64,000 nucleotides of DNA, taken from NCBI RefSeq assembly GCF_900996225.1, contig NZ_CAAJGL010000044.1, positions 1 to 64,000 on the forward strand. The letters run 5' to 3'. Positions 50,048-59,143 of the stretch are shown piece by piece. Both the position numbers and the translations under genes were made by a program. The notes beneath the pieces are model-generated. The model was not told the origin of the DNA, ran no database searches, and worked only from the letters and a program-made list of their open reading frames with translations. Position 1 is the stretch's first letter; the number at the start of each line of letters is the position of its first letter. The DNA comes from Paraburkholderia sp. BCC1884. GTDB lineage: Bacteria > Pseudomonadota > Gammaproteobacteria > Burkholderiales > Burkholderiaceae.

Positions 50048-51009
50048 ACGGCGACGACATCGCGCGTAGCGAGATCACGCCCCAGCATGTGTTCGAGAAC
50101 CGGCGCCGTGTGCTGCAGGCGGCCGGCGCGCTGGCGCTCGGTAGCATGATCGGCGTGAATGGCGAAGCGTTGGCGGCGTACGCGCCCGGGGACCCGAAAG
50201 CGCAGAAGCTGGCGGCAAAGACCAACGCCAGATTCGTCGCGCCCGACAAGGTGACGCCGTACAAGGACGTCACCACGTACAACAACTTCTACGAATTCGG
50301 TACCGACAAAGCCGATCCGGCGCAAAACGCCGGGACTCTGCGGGCGCATCCGTGGAAGGTGAGCGTTGAAGGCGAGATCAAGAATCCGAAGGTGTACGAC
50401 ATCGACGAATTGCTCAAGCTCGCGCCGCTCGAGGAACGCGTGTACCGGATGCGCTGCGTCGAGGGCTGGTCGATGGTGATTCCGTGGATCGGCGTGCCGC
50501 TCGCGGAATTGATCAAGCGCGTGCAGCCGACCGGCAACGCCAAATACGTCCAGTTCATCACCCTGGCTGATCCTTCGCAGATGCCGGGACTCTCGACGCC
50601 GGTGCTCGACTGGCCGTACACCGAAGGCCTGCGCATGGACGAGGCGATGAATCCGCTGACGCTGCTGACCATGGGCCTCTACGGTCAGGTGCTGCCCAAT
50701 CAGAACGGCGCGCCGATTCGCGTCGTGGTGCCGTGGAAGTACGGCTTCAAGAGCGCGAAATCGCTAGTGAAGATCCGCTTCGTCGACAAGCAGCCGCCGA
50801 CCAGTTGGAACACGTATGCTTCGAGCGAATACGGGTTCTATTCGAACGTGAATCCGAACGTGGATCATCCGCGCTGGAGTCAGGCAACGGAGCGTCGCAT
50901 CGGCGAAGACGGCTTTTTCACGCCCAAGCGTAAGACGCTGATGTTCAATGGCTACGGTGATCAGGTGGCGTCGCTGTATCAGGGCATGGACCTGAAGAAG
51001 AATTTTTGA
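50014..51009 (+). CDS. msrP: Protein-methionine-sulfoxide reductase catalytic subunit MsrP
   Basis: 331 aa from ATG 50014 with SD TAGGAG at 50001-50006. Periplasmic molybdopterin enzyme that reduces oxidised methionine in proteins. A twin-arginine signal ([17 protein letters not shown], about 30-46) leads it to the Tat pathway. The molybdenum-ligand Cys sits in [13 protein letters not shown] (about 145-157), and [19 protein letters not shown] matches the sulfite oxidase fold. Coupled with msrQ downstream. Confidence 0.95.
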   Translation: MWIKRSDRFQLNGDDIARSEITPQHVFENRRRVLQAAGALALGSMIGVNGEALAAYAPGDPKAQKLAAKTNARFVAPDKVTPYKDVTTYNNFYEFGTDKADPAQNAGTLRAHPWKVSVEGEIKNPKVYDIDELLKLAPLEERVYRMRCVEGWSMVIPWIGVPLAELIKRVQPTGNAKYVQFITLADPSQMPGLSTPVLDWPYTEGLRMDEAMNPLTLLTMGLYGQVLPNQNGAPIRVVVPWKYGFKSAKSLVKIRFVDKQPPTSWNTYASSEYGFYSNVNPNVDHPRWSQATERRIGEDGFFTPKRKTLMFNGYGDQVASLYQGMDLKKNF

Positions 51010-51020
51010 GCGCAAGGATC

Positions 51021-51731
51021 ATGGCTTCCGACACGCAATCTGCTACCGAGAACGAGCAACACACAGCGCCGCGTGCGACGCAGGCGGGCGCGTCGTCTTC
51101 TGCTGCGGCACGGCGCCCCGCGACTGGCCCACGCTGGATCGTGCCGGCCAAAGTCGCTGTGTTTATCGCAGCGTGGTATCCGCTCGCGCGCATCGTGCTG
51201 TTCGGCATGACGGACCGGCTCGGCGCAAATCCGATCGAGTTCATCACGCGCTCGACGGGCCTCTGGACGCTGGTCTTTTTGTGCATCACGCTGGCGGTGA
51301 CGCCGTTGCGCCGGCTTACGGGCGTCGCTGCGTTCGTGCGTTTTCGCCGCATGCTCGGGCTCTACGCGTTCTTTTACGCCACGCTGCACTTCACCACGTA
51401 TATCTGGTTCGACAAGTGGTTCGATGTCGCCGCGATTCTGAAGGACATCGGCAAGCGGCCGTTCATTACGGTGGGCTTCGCGGCATTCGTGTTGTTGATC
51501 GCGCTTGCCGTCACGTCGCCACGAGCGATGGTGCGCAAGCTCGGCCGTCGCTGGCAAACGCTGCATCGCGCAATCTACGCGATCGCCATGCTCGCGATCC
51601 TGCATTTCTGGTGGATGAAAGCCGGCAAACACGATCTGATCTTGCCGAAGATTTACGGTGCGATCGTCGTGGCGCTGCTCGGTTGGCGTGTGCTGGTCTG
51701 GCTGCGAGAGCGGCGCAGACGGCTTAAATAG
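51021..51731 (+). CDS. msrQ: Haem-binding membrane subunit MsrQ
   Basis: 236 aa from ATG 51021, with AAGGA at 51013-51017. Inner-membrane b-type cytochrome that passes electrons from the respiratory chain to MsrP. Six hydrophobic segments are visible; conserved His residues include those in TLHFTTYIWF and WQTLHRAIYAIAML. A polar N-terminal extension of about 35 residues is unusual relative to the E. coli protein. Confidence 0.94.
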   Translation: MASDTQSATENEQHTAPRATQAGASSSAAARRPATGPRWIVPAKVAVFIAAWYPLARIVLFGMTDRLGANPIEFITRSTGLWTLVFLCITLAVTPLRRLTGVAAFVRFRRMLGLYAFFYATLHFTTYIWFDKWFDVAAILKDIGKRPFITVGFAAFVLLIALAVTSPRAMVRKLGRRWQTLHRAIYAIAMLAILHFWWMKAGKHDLILPKIYGAIVVALLGWRVLVWLRERRRRLK

Positions 51732-51767
51732 AAAAAGGCGATGCCGCCGTGGCATCGCCTTTTTTTT
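51732..51767 (+). terminator. Rho-independent terminator after msrQ
   Basis: AGGCGATGCC / GGCATCGCCT with the loop GCCGT, flanked by five A and eight T. Its A tract lets it also act on minus-strand transcripts, so it may serve both msrQ and lysA, which converge here. Confidence 0.92.
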
Positions 51768-51791
51768 ATGGCGTAGCGCTTACTTTACTGG

Positions 51792-53054
51792 TTACGCCGG
51801 CAAGATCGTTTCGCCTGCAAACAGTTGCTTGACCTCTTCGCGGGCGCGAACCAGATGCACCTGTGTACCATCCACCATCACTTCCGCTGCGCGCGGACGC
51901 GTGTTGTAGTTGGAGCTCATTACGAAGCCATACGCGCCGGCCGAGCGGATCGCCAGCAGGTCGCCGGGTTCAACCGCCAGCAGTCGTTCACGGCCCAGCC
52001 AGTCACCGCTCTCACAGACCGGACCCACCACGTCGTACACGTGCGCCGGCACCTCGTGCTTAACGACTGCGTCGATTGCGTGGTACGCCTCGTACATGGC
52101 GGGACGCGCGAGATCGGTCATCGCCGCGTCGACGATGGCGAAGTTCTTTTCCGCGCCCGGCTTCAAAAATTCGACGCGCGTGAGCAGCACGCCGGCATTG
52201 CCGACCAGCGAGCGGCCCGGCTCGAACCACACTTCACGCTGACCGTGACCGCGCGCTTCGATACGATCGAGCACGGTGCGCACGAACTCGCCGATTTCCG
52301 GTGGCGTTTCGTCGTCGTATGTAATGCCCAGACCGCCGCCGACGTCGACGTGGCGAATCTTCACGCCGTCCTGTTCGATCTGCCCGACCAGTTCCAGTAC
52401 CTTGTCGACCGCGTCCAGATAGGGCGCGACTTCGGTGATCTGCGAGCCGATATGGCAATCGATGCCGACCACTTCCAGATTCGCCATCGCCGCCGCCGCT
52501 TGATACGTGGCGCGTGCATCTTCGAAGGCGACGCCGAATTTGTTCGACTTCAGGCCGGTGGAAATATACGGATGCGTCTTCGCATCGACGTCCGGATTCA
52601 CGCGCAGCGAAACCGGCGCTTTCTTGCCCATTTCGGCGGCAACCGCGTTCAGGCGATCCAGTTCAGGAATCGACTCGACGTTGAAGCATTTGACGCCCGC
52701 TTCGAGCGCCTCGCGCATTTCGTTCGCATGCTTGCCGACGCCGGAAAACACGGTGTTTTCCGCTTTGCCGCCGGCGGCCAGCACGCGCGCGAGTTCGCCG
52801 CCCGACACGATGTCGAAGCCCGCGCCGAGACGTGCGAACACGTTCAGCACCGCGAGGTTGCTATTCGCTTTGACGGCCACGTGCACCTTCGCGCGACGGC
52901 CGGCGCAAGCGCCCGCGTACGCGTTCCATGCCGCGGTGAGCGCGGCGCGCGAGTAGACGTACAGGGGCGTGCCGAACTGCTCGGCGAGAGAGACGGCGGA
53001 CACGCCTTCGGCGTGCAGCACGCCGTCGACGTAGTCAAATGCGGATCGAGTCAT
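51792..53054 (-). CDS. lysA: Diaminopimelate decarboxylase
   Basis: 420 aa. Last step of lysine synthesis: meso-diaminopimelate to lysine, with pyridoxal phosphate. The PLP lysine is in VHVAVKANSNLAVL (about 56-69), the HIGSQI motif near 195-200, and the phosphate-binding GGGLGI near 237-242; the active-site Cys-containing PVCESGDW lies near 344-351. It lies nine nucleotides after lptM on the minus strand, probably one operon. Confidence 0.96.
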   Translation of the reverse strand: MTRSAFDYVDGVLHAEGVSAVSLAEQFGTPLYVYSRAALTAAWNAYAGACAGRRAKVHVAVKANSNLAVLNVFARLGAGFDIVSGGELARVLAAGGKAENTVFSGVGKHANEMREALEAGVKCFNVESIPELDRLNAVAAEMGKKAPVSLRVNPDVDAKTHPYISTGLKSNKFGVAFEDARATYQAAAAMANLEVVGIDCHIGSQITEVAPYLDAVDKVLELVGQIEQDGVKIRHVDVGGGLGITYDDETPPEIGEFVRTVLDRIEARGHGQREVWFEPGRSLVGNAGVLLTRVEFLKPGAEKNFAIVDAAMTDLARPAMYEAYHAIDAVVKHEVPAHVYDVVGPVCESGDWLGRERLLAVEPGDLLAIRSAGAYGFVMSSNYNTRPRAAEVMVDGTQVHLVRAREEVKQLFAGETILPA

Positions 53055-53063
53055 GCGAAAGTC

Positions 53064-53408
53064 TTATTGAGCAGGTGTGGCGGCAGAGGCAGGCAGCGGC
53101 GCATCCGTAGCGGAGGCAGCAGAAGCGGGCGGCGCGGCGAGTTCGGTTTCCGGCGCCAACGAGAGCGGTGAGCCCGACGTGTCCGGTATCTCACCCACGG
53201 CTGCGGGGTTCTGCGCGGCGGGATCGGTTGTGTCCGGCGACGGCGCTGGCGTGCGATCGATCGGCTTGGCGGGGAGCGGCGGCACGGTAGGTAAATAGAG
53301 CGGTCCGCGTTGTCCGCAACCGCCGAGTGCACAACCTGCGAGAATGGCTAAACCCGCTACAATCGCGCGGCCGGGCGCCGCCGCGCGCATCCGAGATACG
53401 ACTCGCAT
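53064..53408 (-). CDS. lptM: LPS translocon maturation lipoprotein LptM-like
   Basis: 114 aa. Signal peptide with lipobox LGGC ending near residue 31, then the family core GCGQRGPLYLP, known from E. coli YifL/LptM, which helps oxidise the LptD translocon. The remaining 70 residues are a Pro/Ala/Ser-rich low-complexity tail longer than in E. coli. The location next to lysA and divergent cyaY is as in many proteobacteria. Confidence 0.85.
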   Translation of the reverse strand: MRVVSRMRAAAPGRAIVAGLAILAGCALGGCGQRGPLYLPTVPPLPAKPIDRTPAPSPDTTDPAAQNPAAVGEIPDTSGSPLSLAPETELAAPPASAASATDAPLPASAATPAQ

Positions 53409-53443
53409 GACTGTCCCTGAATAAATAATCGATGGAGTTTAGC

Positions 53444-53761
53444 ATGTCCGATAGTGAATACCTGACCCGTGCGGAAGCCGCGCTAGCCGCCATCGAACGC
53501 GCGCTCGACGACACCGAGGTCGACATCGAACTCGAGCGTAGCGGCAACGTCCTGACCCTCGAATTCGAGAATCGCTCGAAGATTATCGTGAACCTTCAGC
53601 CGCCGATGAGCGAGATCTGGATCGCCGCGAAAGCGGGCGGTTTCCACTTCCGTTTCATCGATGGTGAATGGCGCGATACCCGCGGCGGCACGGAGTTTTT
53701 CGCGGCGCTGTCGGAGTATGCGACGCAACAGGCCGGCGAGCCGGTTCACTTCGAAGCGTGA
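53444..53761 (+). CDS. cyaY: Iron-sulfur cluster assembly regulator CyaY (frataxin)
   Basis: 105 aa from ATG 53444 with SD GGAG at 53434-53437. An in-frame ATG at 53432 overlaps that SD. Binds iron and tunes IscS. The acidic helix [19 protein letters not shown] and the beta-sheet core [25 protein letters not shown] are diagnostic of frataxin. Divergent from lptM. Confidence 0.94.
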   Translation: MSDSEYLTRAEAALAAIERALDDTEVDIELERSGNVLTLEFENRSKIIVNLQPPMSEIWIAAKAGGFHFRFIDGEWRDTRGGTEFFAALSEYATQQAGEPVHFEA

Positions 53762-53821
53762 CATGGGCGGCTTGAGATAGCGGCCCCAGTGCCGCTATCG
53801 CCGTTAAGTCAGCTGCAAGAA

Positions 53822-53861
53822 AAAACCGCCGCGCATCGAGCGCGGCGGTTTTGTTTTTTTT
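53822..53861. terminator. Bidirectional terminator between cyaY and mrcA
   Basis: Perfect 13-bp stem AAAACCGCCGCGC / GCGCGGCGGTTTT with the loop ATCGA, and T-rich on the plus side and T-rich again on the minus side. It lies between convergent cyaY and mrcA and can serve both. Confidence 0.9.
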
Positions 53862-53879
53862 ACGGTCTGCGAGATCGCG

Positions 53880-56276
53880 TCAGTGTCCGCGGAACAGATT
53901 CATGATGTCCTGCTTCTCCTGCTCGCCGACCTGCTCGGGCGCCGCCGACGCGGCACTCGCTGCGGCATCCAGCGCCGCCTGGCTGATGCCGACCGTCGAG
54001 ACAAAGCCATTGCCCGGCGTGAATTCTTCGAAGTACAACTCCGAGCCGAGTTGCGTCACGCCGTCGGGCATCGGCATCTTGTACTCGGGCACGCCTTTGA
54101 GCGCGCGCCCCATGTACTCGACCCATACCGGCAATGCCAGGCCGCCGCCGGTTTCCTTGTCGCCAAGACTGCGCGGGTTGTCGTAGCCGATCCAGGCGAT
54201 GGCGGTGAGCGTGTGCTGGTAGCCGGCGAACCACGCATCGCGCGAGTCGTTGGTCGTACCCGTTTTGCCACCGAGGTCGGTGCGCTTGAGTACGTTGGTT
54301 TTCGCACCCGTACCGCGTTGCGCGACGCTTTGCAGCAGGCTGTTCATGACATAGGCGTTGCGCGGTTCGATTGCGTGAGGCGCGCTTTGCGCGGCAACCA
54401 GCGGCTGGGCGTGCGCCACCACCATGCCGCGCTGATCGGTCACTTCGGCAATCAGATACGGGTTCACGCGGTAACCGCCGTTGGCGAAAACCGAGAACGC
54501 CCCCGCCATCTGCAGCGGTGTGACGAGACCCGCGCCGAGCGCCATCGGCAGATACGCGGGGTGACGGTCCGCGTCGAAGCCGAATCGCGTGATGTACTGC
54601 TGCGCGTACTTCGTGCCGATCTGGTTGAGGATGCGGATCGACACCAGATTCTTCGACTTCTGCAACGCGGTGCGCATGGTCATCGGACCATCGAAGCCGC
54701 CGCCGTAGTTCTTGGGCTCCCACGCCTGACCGCCGGTTTCGGCCGCGGTGAAAAACAGCGGCGCGTCGTTGATGATGGTGGCCGGGCCTAGGCCCTTTTC
54801 GAGCGAAGCCGAGTAGATGAACGGCTTGAAGCTCGACCCCGGCTGACGCCATGCCTGGGTCACGTGATTGAACTTGTTCTTGTTGAAGTCGAAGCCACCC
54901 ACCAGCGCGCGGATCGCACCGTCTTGCGGCACCACTGAGACAAACGCGCCTTCTACTTGCGGTAATTGCGTGATCGACCAGTTGCCGTCTTCGTTCTTGA
55001 CGAGACGGATGACCGCCCCTGGCCGCACCCGCTGATTCGGTTGCGCGCGCGGACCGAGCGCGGCCTGCGCGAAGCGCAAGCCGTCGCCCTGAACGGTCGC
55101 CACATTGCCGTCGATGAACGCGGCCTGTACCTGTTTCGGGCTCGCGGACGTTACCACCGCTGCGATGATTTCGCCGTTGTCCGGATGCTCGAGCAGCGCG
55201 TCGTCGATTGCCTGTTCGCGCTCTTCCTTGTCGGACGGCAGATCGATGAACGCCTCCGGGCCACGATAACCGTGACGCCGTTCGTAGTCCATCAGACCTT
55301 TGCGCAGTGCGCGGTAGGCGACGTCCTGATCGGCCGAGTCGATCGTGGTCACCACGTTCAGGCCGCGCGTGTACGCTTCTTCGCGATACTGCGCGTACAT
55401 CATCTGACGCACCATTTCCGCGACATACTCCGCGTGCACGCTGAATTCCTTGCCTGCGCCCTTGACCACGAGCGGCTGCTTGCTCGCCTCGTCGTACTGT
55501 TCCTGAGTGATGTAGTGCAACTCGTACATGCGCTGCAGGATGTACTCCTGACGCACCTTCGCACGCTTGGGATTGACAACCGGGTTATAGGCCGACGGAG
55601 CCTTGGGCAAGCCCGCCAGCATCGCGGATTCAGCCAGTGTCAGGTCCTTCAGGTCCTTGCCGAAATAGACCCGCGCCGCGCTCGCAAAACCGTAGGCGCG
55701 CTGACCGAGATAGATCTGATTCATGTACACCTCGAGAATCTGATCTTTCGACAGCTTCGACTCGATCTTGTACGCGAGCAGCATCTCGTAGATCTTGCGC
55801 GTGTAGGTCTTTTCGCTCGACAGGAAGAAGTTGCGCGCCACCTGCATGGTGATCGTGCTCGCGCCTTGCGTAGCGTGACCATTGGTCAGCGCGACGACGC
55901 CGGCGCGCGCGATGCCGGTGAGATCGACGCCGCCGTGATCGTAGAAGCGCGCGTCTTCGATCGCGAGGATCGCCTTCTTCAGACTATCGGGCACGTCCTG
56001 AATATGCACGATGTCGCGTCGTTCCTCGCCGAATTCGCCGATCAGCACATGGTCGGCCGTGTAGATACGCAGCGGAACTTTGGGCCGGTAGTCGGTCAAT
56101 GCATCGAGCGAAGGCAGGTTCGGTGTGGCCACGACCAGTGCATAACCGACTACCAGTAGCACACACAGAATGCCTGCGACGATCAGACCGAAAAAGCCAA
56201 TGATCAGCTTGAGCCACAACGGGCGTTTGCGCTTCTGCGGCGCGGGCGGCGGGGACGTAGGAGACGTGGATTGCAT
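53880..56276 (-). CDS. mrcA: Penicillin-binding protein 1A (bifunctional peptidoglycan synthase)
   Basis: 798 aa, full length. One membrane anchor near residues 20-45. The glycosyltransferase family 51 domain has AIEDARFYDHGGVDLTGIARA (about 91-111); the transpeptidase domain has the serine motif SSFK (in GSSFKPFIYSASLEKG, about 480), SKN and KTGTT (about 671). It is transcribed away from pilM, from a TATAAT on the minus strand at 56303-56308. The gene order mrcA | pilM-Q is conserved in many gammaproteobacteria as well. Confidence 0.96.
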   Translation of the reverse strand: MQSTSPTSPPPAPQKRKRPLWLKLIIGFFGLIVAGILCVLLVVGYALVVATPNLPSLDALTDYRPKVPLRIYTADHVLIGEFGEERRDIVHIQDVPDSLKKAILAIEDARFYDHGGVDLTGIARAGVVALTNGHATQGASTITMQVARNFFLSSEKTYTRKIYEMLLAYKIESKLSKDQILEVYMNQIYLGQRAYGFASAARVYFGKDLKDLTLAESAMLAGLPKAPSAYNPVVNPKRAKVRQEYILQRMYELHYITQEQYDEASKQPLVVKGAGKEFSVHAEYVAEMVRQMMYAQYREEAYTRGLNVVTTIDSADQDVAYRALRKGLMDYERRHGYRGPEAFIDLPSDKEEREQAIDDALLEHPDNGEIIAAVVTSASPKQVQAAFIDGNVATVQGDGLRFAQAALGPRAQPNQRVRPGAVIRLVKNEDGNWSITQLPQVEGAFVSVVPQDGAIRALVGGFDFNKNKFNHVTQAWRQPGSSFKPFIYSASLEKGLGPATIINDAPLFFTAAETGGQAWEPKNYGGGFDGPMTMRTALQKSKNLVSIRILNQIGTKYAQQYITRFGFDADRHPAYLPMALGAGLVTPLQMAGAFSVFANGGYRVNPYLIAEVTDQRGMVVAHAQPLVAAQSAPHAIEPRNAYVMNSLLQSVAQRGTGAKTNVLKRTDLGGKTGTTNDSRDAWFAGYQHTLTAIAWIGYDNPRSLGDKETGGGLALPVWVEYMGRALKGVPEYKMPMPDGVTQLGSELYFEEFTPGNGFVSTVGISQAALDAAASAASAAPEQVGEQEKQDIMNLFRGH

Positions 56277-56302
56277 AGGAGCATTAAAAAAACAGTCCCG
56301 CG

Positions 56303-56308
56303 ATTATA
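56303..56308 (-). promoter_or_regulatory. -10 box of mrcA
   Basis: Perfect TATAAT when read on the minus strand, 27 nt before the mrcA ATG. The -35 region (CCGAAA or CGAAAG at 17-18 bp) is poor. Call is therefore moderate. Confidence 0.45.
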
Positions 56309-56529
56309 GCCGTCTCGCCTCTCAGCTTTCGGCAGGCTTACGACGCTTCTTCACAAATCGGTGCATCACGCAGGTATGACTTCACTGTAGTCGCTTTGAT
56401 CGCACGCGGGGCATGCGTTAGGCAACGTTAGCCATTTGGCTGAATGTCGCTCGGGGCTGCAACTGCGGACAATTCTTCCTCGTTACTCGCGTTCGAATGG
56501 TTCGTCGCGTGAGTCAGAGGGAGGACGTG

Positions 56530-57522
56530 ATGACGTTCAAAAGTTCTTGGCTTCAGGCCATACAAACCGGTGGGCAGCGCTTTGCGGCGGGGATCGACGT
56601 GGGCTCGCAAGCCGTGCGTCTGGTCGTGCTGAGTCAGCGCACGCGCGGCTGCGCGCCGCTGCAGATCGAATATCTGAGCAGTATTGCGTTAGGCGCTGGC
56701 GTGATGGCCGGCACCGAGATCGCGGATCGCCAGGCCGTGACACGTGCCTTGCGCGACGCATTCGCAGGGCTGCCGCGCGAGTGTGCAACGCACGCATTGC
56801 GATGCGCGATGGCGCTGCCCGCGTCGGCCACCGTGACCACTACAGTGCCGCTCACGCGGCTCGCCGCGCAAAGCGGTTGCGCGGACGATGGCGGACATGA
56901 ACTAGCTGGACTCGAACCCGCAGTGATGAGCGAAGTGGAGCGCATGGCGGGGCTCGAGCGCCACGCGCTTGCGGTCGACTGGTTTGTCGAAGAAGCACCT
57001 TCGCCAATCCGCTCGGTGAGGATTGCCGCGACAGCGCGCCAACATCTCGAAGCGCGGATCGAATGCGCGGCGTCGGCGGGCATTTCGCTGAGTGCGATCG
57101 ACGGCGAACCGCACGCGGCGTTGCGCGCCATTCGTCACGCCACGACCCTTGAACTCGAGCCGCACGAGTCGTACGTCGCGTTGTGGATCGGCACGGATGG
57201 CGTCTACGGGTGGCGCATCGAAGACGACAGCATTGCCTGCGAAATGCGCTATCCCGCCCCGGAGCACGCCGATCTCGCCGACGCGCTGCGCGACCTCTCG
57301 CAGGGTCCGGCATTCGACTGCGCGCTCTTGAGCGGCGAGGTGGATCTGCTGGACGGCGTGGGCTTCTCGGCGGCAGATGTCGGAGACGTATTGGGGTGCA
57401 CCGTCCTGCCGTTCGAGTGCGCAGCACTTGGCGCGCGCGCCCGGCAACTGGATGAAGTGCTGTTGTACGAGCCGGCGTGTGCCGTTGCGTTCGGGCTCGC
57501 CTTGCGCGGGGTGGTCGAATGA
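56530..57522 (+). CDS. pilM: Type IV pilus inner-membrane assembly protein PilM
   Basis: 330 aa from ATG 56530, SD GGGAGGA at 56519-56525. Actin-like cytoplasmic protein that binds PilN at the inner membrane. AGIDVGSQAVRLVVLS (about 19-34) is the nucleotide-binding phosphate-1 motif of the ASKHA fold, and the short hydrophobic GADVG-type C-terminal part ends AVAFGLALRGVVE. It starts the pilMN(OP)Q operon, divergent from mrcA. Its stop overlaps the pilN start (ATGA). Confidence 0.9.
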   Translation: MTFKSSWLQAIQTGGQRFAAGIDVGSQAVRLVVLSQRTRGCAPLQIEYLSSIALGAGVMAGTEIADRQAVTRALRDAFAGLPRECATHALRCAMALPASATVTTTVPLTRLAAQSGCADDGGHELAGLEPAVMSEVERMAGLERHALAVDWFVEEAPSPIRSVRIAATARQHLEARIECAASAGISLSAIDGEPHAALRAIRHATTLELEPHESYVALWIGTDGVYGWRIEDDSIACEMRYPAPEHADLADALRDLSQGPAFDCALLSGEVDLLDGVGFSAADVGDVLGCTVLPFECAALGARARQLDEVLLYEPACAVAFGLALRGVVE

Positions 57523-58226
57523 TGCGCGGCCTGTTGAGTGCGGCGTACTCGGACACGCCAGCCGCCACGCGCGGCCTTCGCTTCGCGAGGCCGTGGCTTG
57601 GCGGATTCAATCTGCTGCCTTACCGGCAGCGCAATGCGCGGCTCGCGAGGCGTCGTCGCGTGCACGAATGGTTTGCAGCAACCTGCAGTGGTGGTGCGGC
57701 CGTACTTGCGTTGGCGGGATGGCAGGCGCTCGAAACAGCGCATCTCGATGCACGACGTGTCGCCGTCGACCATTCACTCGCACAACTGAGCGTGCCGCTC
57801 ACCGAGCACGCGACATTGCAGCGTACCCGCGACGAGCAGCGCAAGGGCGCGGCGCGTGCGAAAACCCTGTCCGACCCGCTCACCTATTTGCGCGATCTGC
57901 TCGACATGCTGAGTTTCGAACCGGGTGATGGCGTCGTGCTTCAGCAGTTGCGTCAACGCGAGTACGAGACGGAATTGCTGGCGACGTCGAGCGGACATCT
58001 GGCGTCGGCTGAGTGGCTTAAAAGGCTTGGCGGAATTCGCGGGGTGAAAGAGGCGGAAGTGAGCGATCTGCATCGCGTGCCTTTGCCCGGTAATGCGGCT
58101 ACTGCGGCCAGCGTGAACGTTCCGATCGAATTCGGCGCGCGTCTGCGTTGGGATGGCGCGGTGCAAAAGGGAAGCGCGCTGGCGTCGCGAGCGGTGAAGT
58201 CCGAACAGTCAAGGGGTGGGAAATGA
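57519..58226 (+). CDS. pilN: Type IV pilus assembly protein PilN
   Basis: 235 aa from ATG 57519 (ATGA overlap with pilM; a second ATG follows directly). A cytoplasmic N-terminus with the PilM-binding motif NLLPYR at 31-36, one membrane segment (about 51-68), a coiled-coil-like stretch and a periplasmic ferredoxin-like domain. The N-terminal extension before NLLPYR, about 30 residues, is longer than the few residues usual in the family. Overlaps the next gene by ATGA. Confidence 0.88.
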   Translation: MMRGLLSAAYSDTPAATRGLRFARPWLGGFNLLPYRQRNARLARRRRVHEWFAATCSGGAAVLALAGWQALETAHLDARRVAVDHSLAQLSVPLTEHATLQRTRDEQRKGAARAKTLSDPLTYLRDLLDMLSFEPGDGVVLQQLRQREYETELLATSSGHLASAEWLKRLGGIRGVKEAEVSDLHRVPLPGNAATAASVNVPIEFGARLRWDGAVQKGSALASRAVKSEQSRGGK

Positions 58227-59143
58227 GTACGATCTTCGTCGGGTTCGGTGGCGCGGCAAACCAGCGCCCCATTCTGTCCGCACTAATCAAACGCATGCGT
58301 GTGCCGCTCGAGGCCTGGAGCCCGCGTCGACGCTGGACAGTCGCGCTGTTGATTGCGTTAGCGGTGTTTGCGCTTGGCGCACACGGCTGGATCGTGGCCG
58401 ATCTGGGTGGGATCGCGTCGAGCCGGGCGGCGCTGCGGGCGAGCGTCGAGCGTCTCGCCGAAGCGAGGCGCACGCTTGCGCAATTGCCCGCGCTGCGCGC
58501 TCAGGTCGCGGCCGTGCCCGCCGTACGGCCACCCGCGGCGTGGAGTTCCGCGGACGATGTGCGTGTCGTCTCCGAACTGGCCGCGCGGAGCGGCGTCACG
58601 CTGCTGACGGTGGAACCCGGCGCGGCGATCGGCGAAGGCGCGCAAAGCGAGCGTCCGCTACAACTCGCCGCACGCACTGATTTCGTTCATCTGATGGCGT
58701 TCCTGCGCGGTCTATCGGACCTGCCGGTACTGATCGTGCCCGTCGACGTAACGGTGAAACGGGTAGGCGATTCGCTTGCGGTGAGTGCCGCGTTGCGCGT
58801 GTTCAGTGCGCTACGGCCGGTTGCGTCCAGTTCCTCGGCGGCTGCTTTCGTGGACGAAAGTCTCGATGCGGATGACCAGGAAGACGTCGTGTTCTTCGAC
58901 CCGTTCGCGGTGCCTTCGATGTTCGTTGGAGGCGATTTACCTGACGTGTCGCAACTACGTCTGGTCGGTCTCCTGCACGATCGCGTTCGTGGCCTGGCTT
59001 TGCTCGACACGGCAGACGGTGTGACCACCGTGGCGTCCGGCCAGCAGATCGGCACCGAGCGCGTCACTGGACTGGACGCGCTAAGCGTCACGCTCGCGAA
59101 AGGCGGCGCCACGCGCACGCTGTCGCTGACGGAGGCTTCATGA
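58223..59143 (+). CDS. pilO: PilO-PilP fusion protein of the type IV pilus
   Basis: 306 aa from ATG 58223. Residues 1-200 are PilO-like: cytoplasmic start, membrane segment (about 39-56), coiled coil (66-98) and periplasmic domain (about 110-195, DFVHLMAFLRGLSDLPVLIVP). An acidic linker (about 200-222) leads to a C-terminal PilP-like domain: DPF at 226-228, LRLVGLL at 245-251, and a small beta domain with ADGVTTVASGQQIGTERVTGL. No lipobox and no separate pilP gene lie before pilQ. The PilP part would tether the inner-membrane complex to PilQ. Fusion is seen; the family calls rest on motif likeness. Confidence 0.8.
   Translation: MSTIFVGFGGAANQRPILSALIKRMRVPLEAWSPRRRWTVALLIALAVFALGAHGWIVADLGGIASSRAALRASVERLAEARRTLAQLPALRAQVAAVPAVRPPAAWSSADDVRVVSELAARSGVTLLTVEPGAAIGEGAQSERPLQLAARTDFVHLMAFLRGLSDLPVLIVPVDVTVKRVGDSLAVSAALRVFSALRPVASSSSAAAFVDESLDADDQEDVVFFDPFAVPSMFVGGDLPDVSQLRLVGLLHDRVRGLALLDTADGVTTVASGQQIGTERVTGLDALSVTLAKGGATRTLSLTEAS

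Noticed and set aside
56433..56450. A possible sigma-54 promoter before pilM (TTGGCTGAATGTCGCT)
   Set aside because: The GG and GC elements are 9 bases apart, not the strict 10, and the rest of the box does not match.
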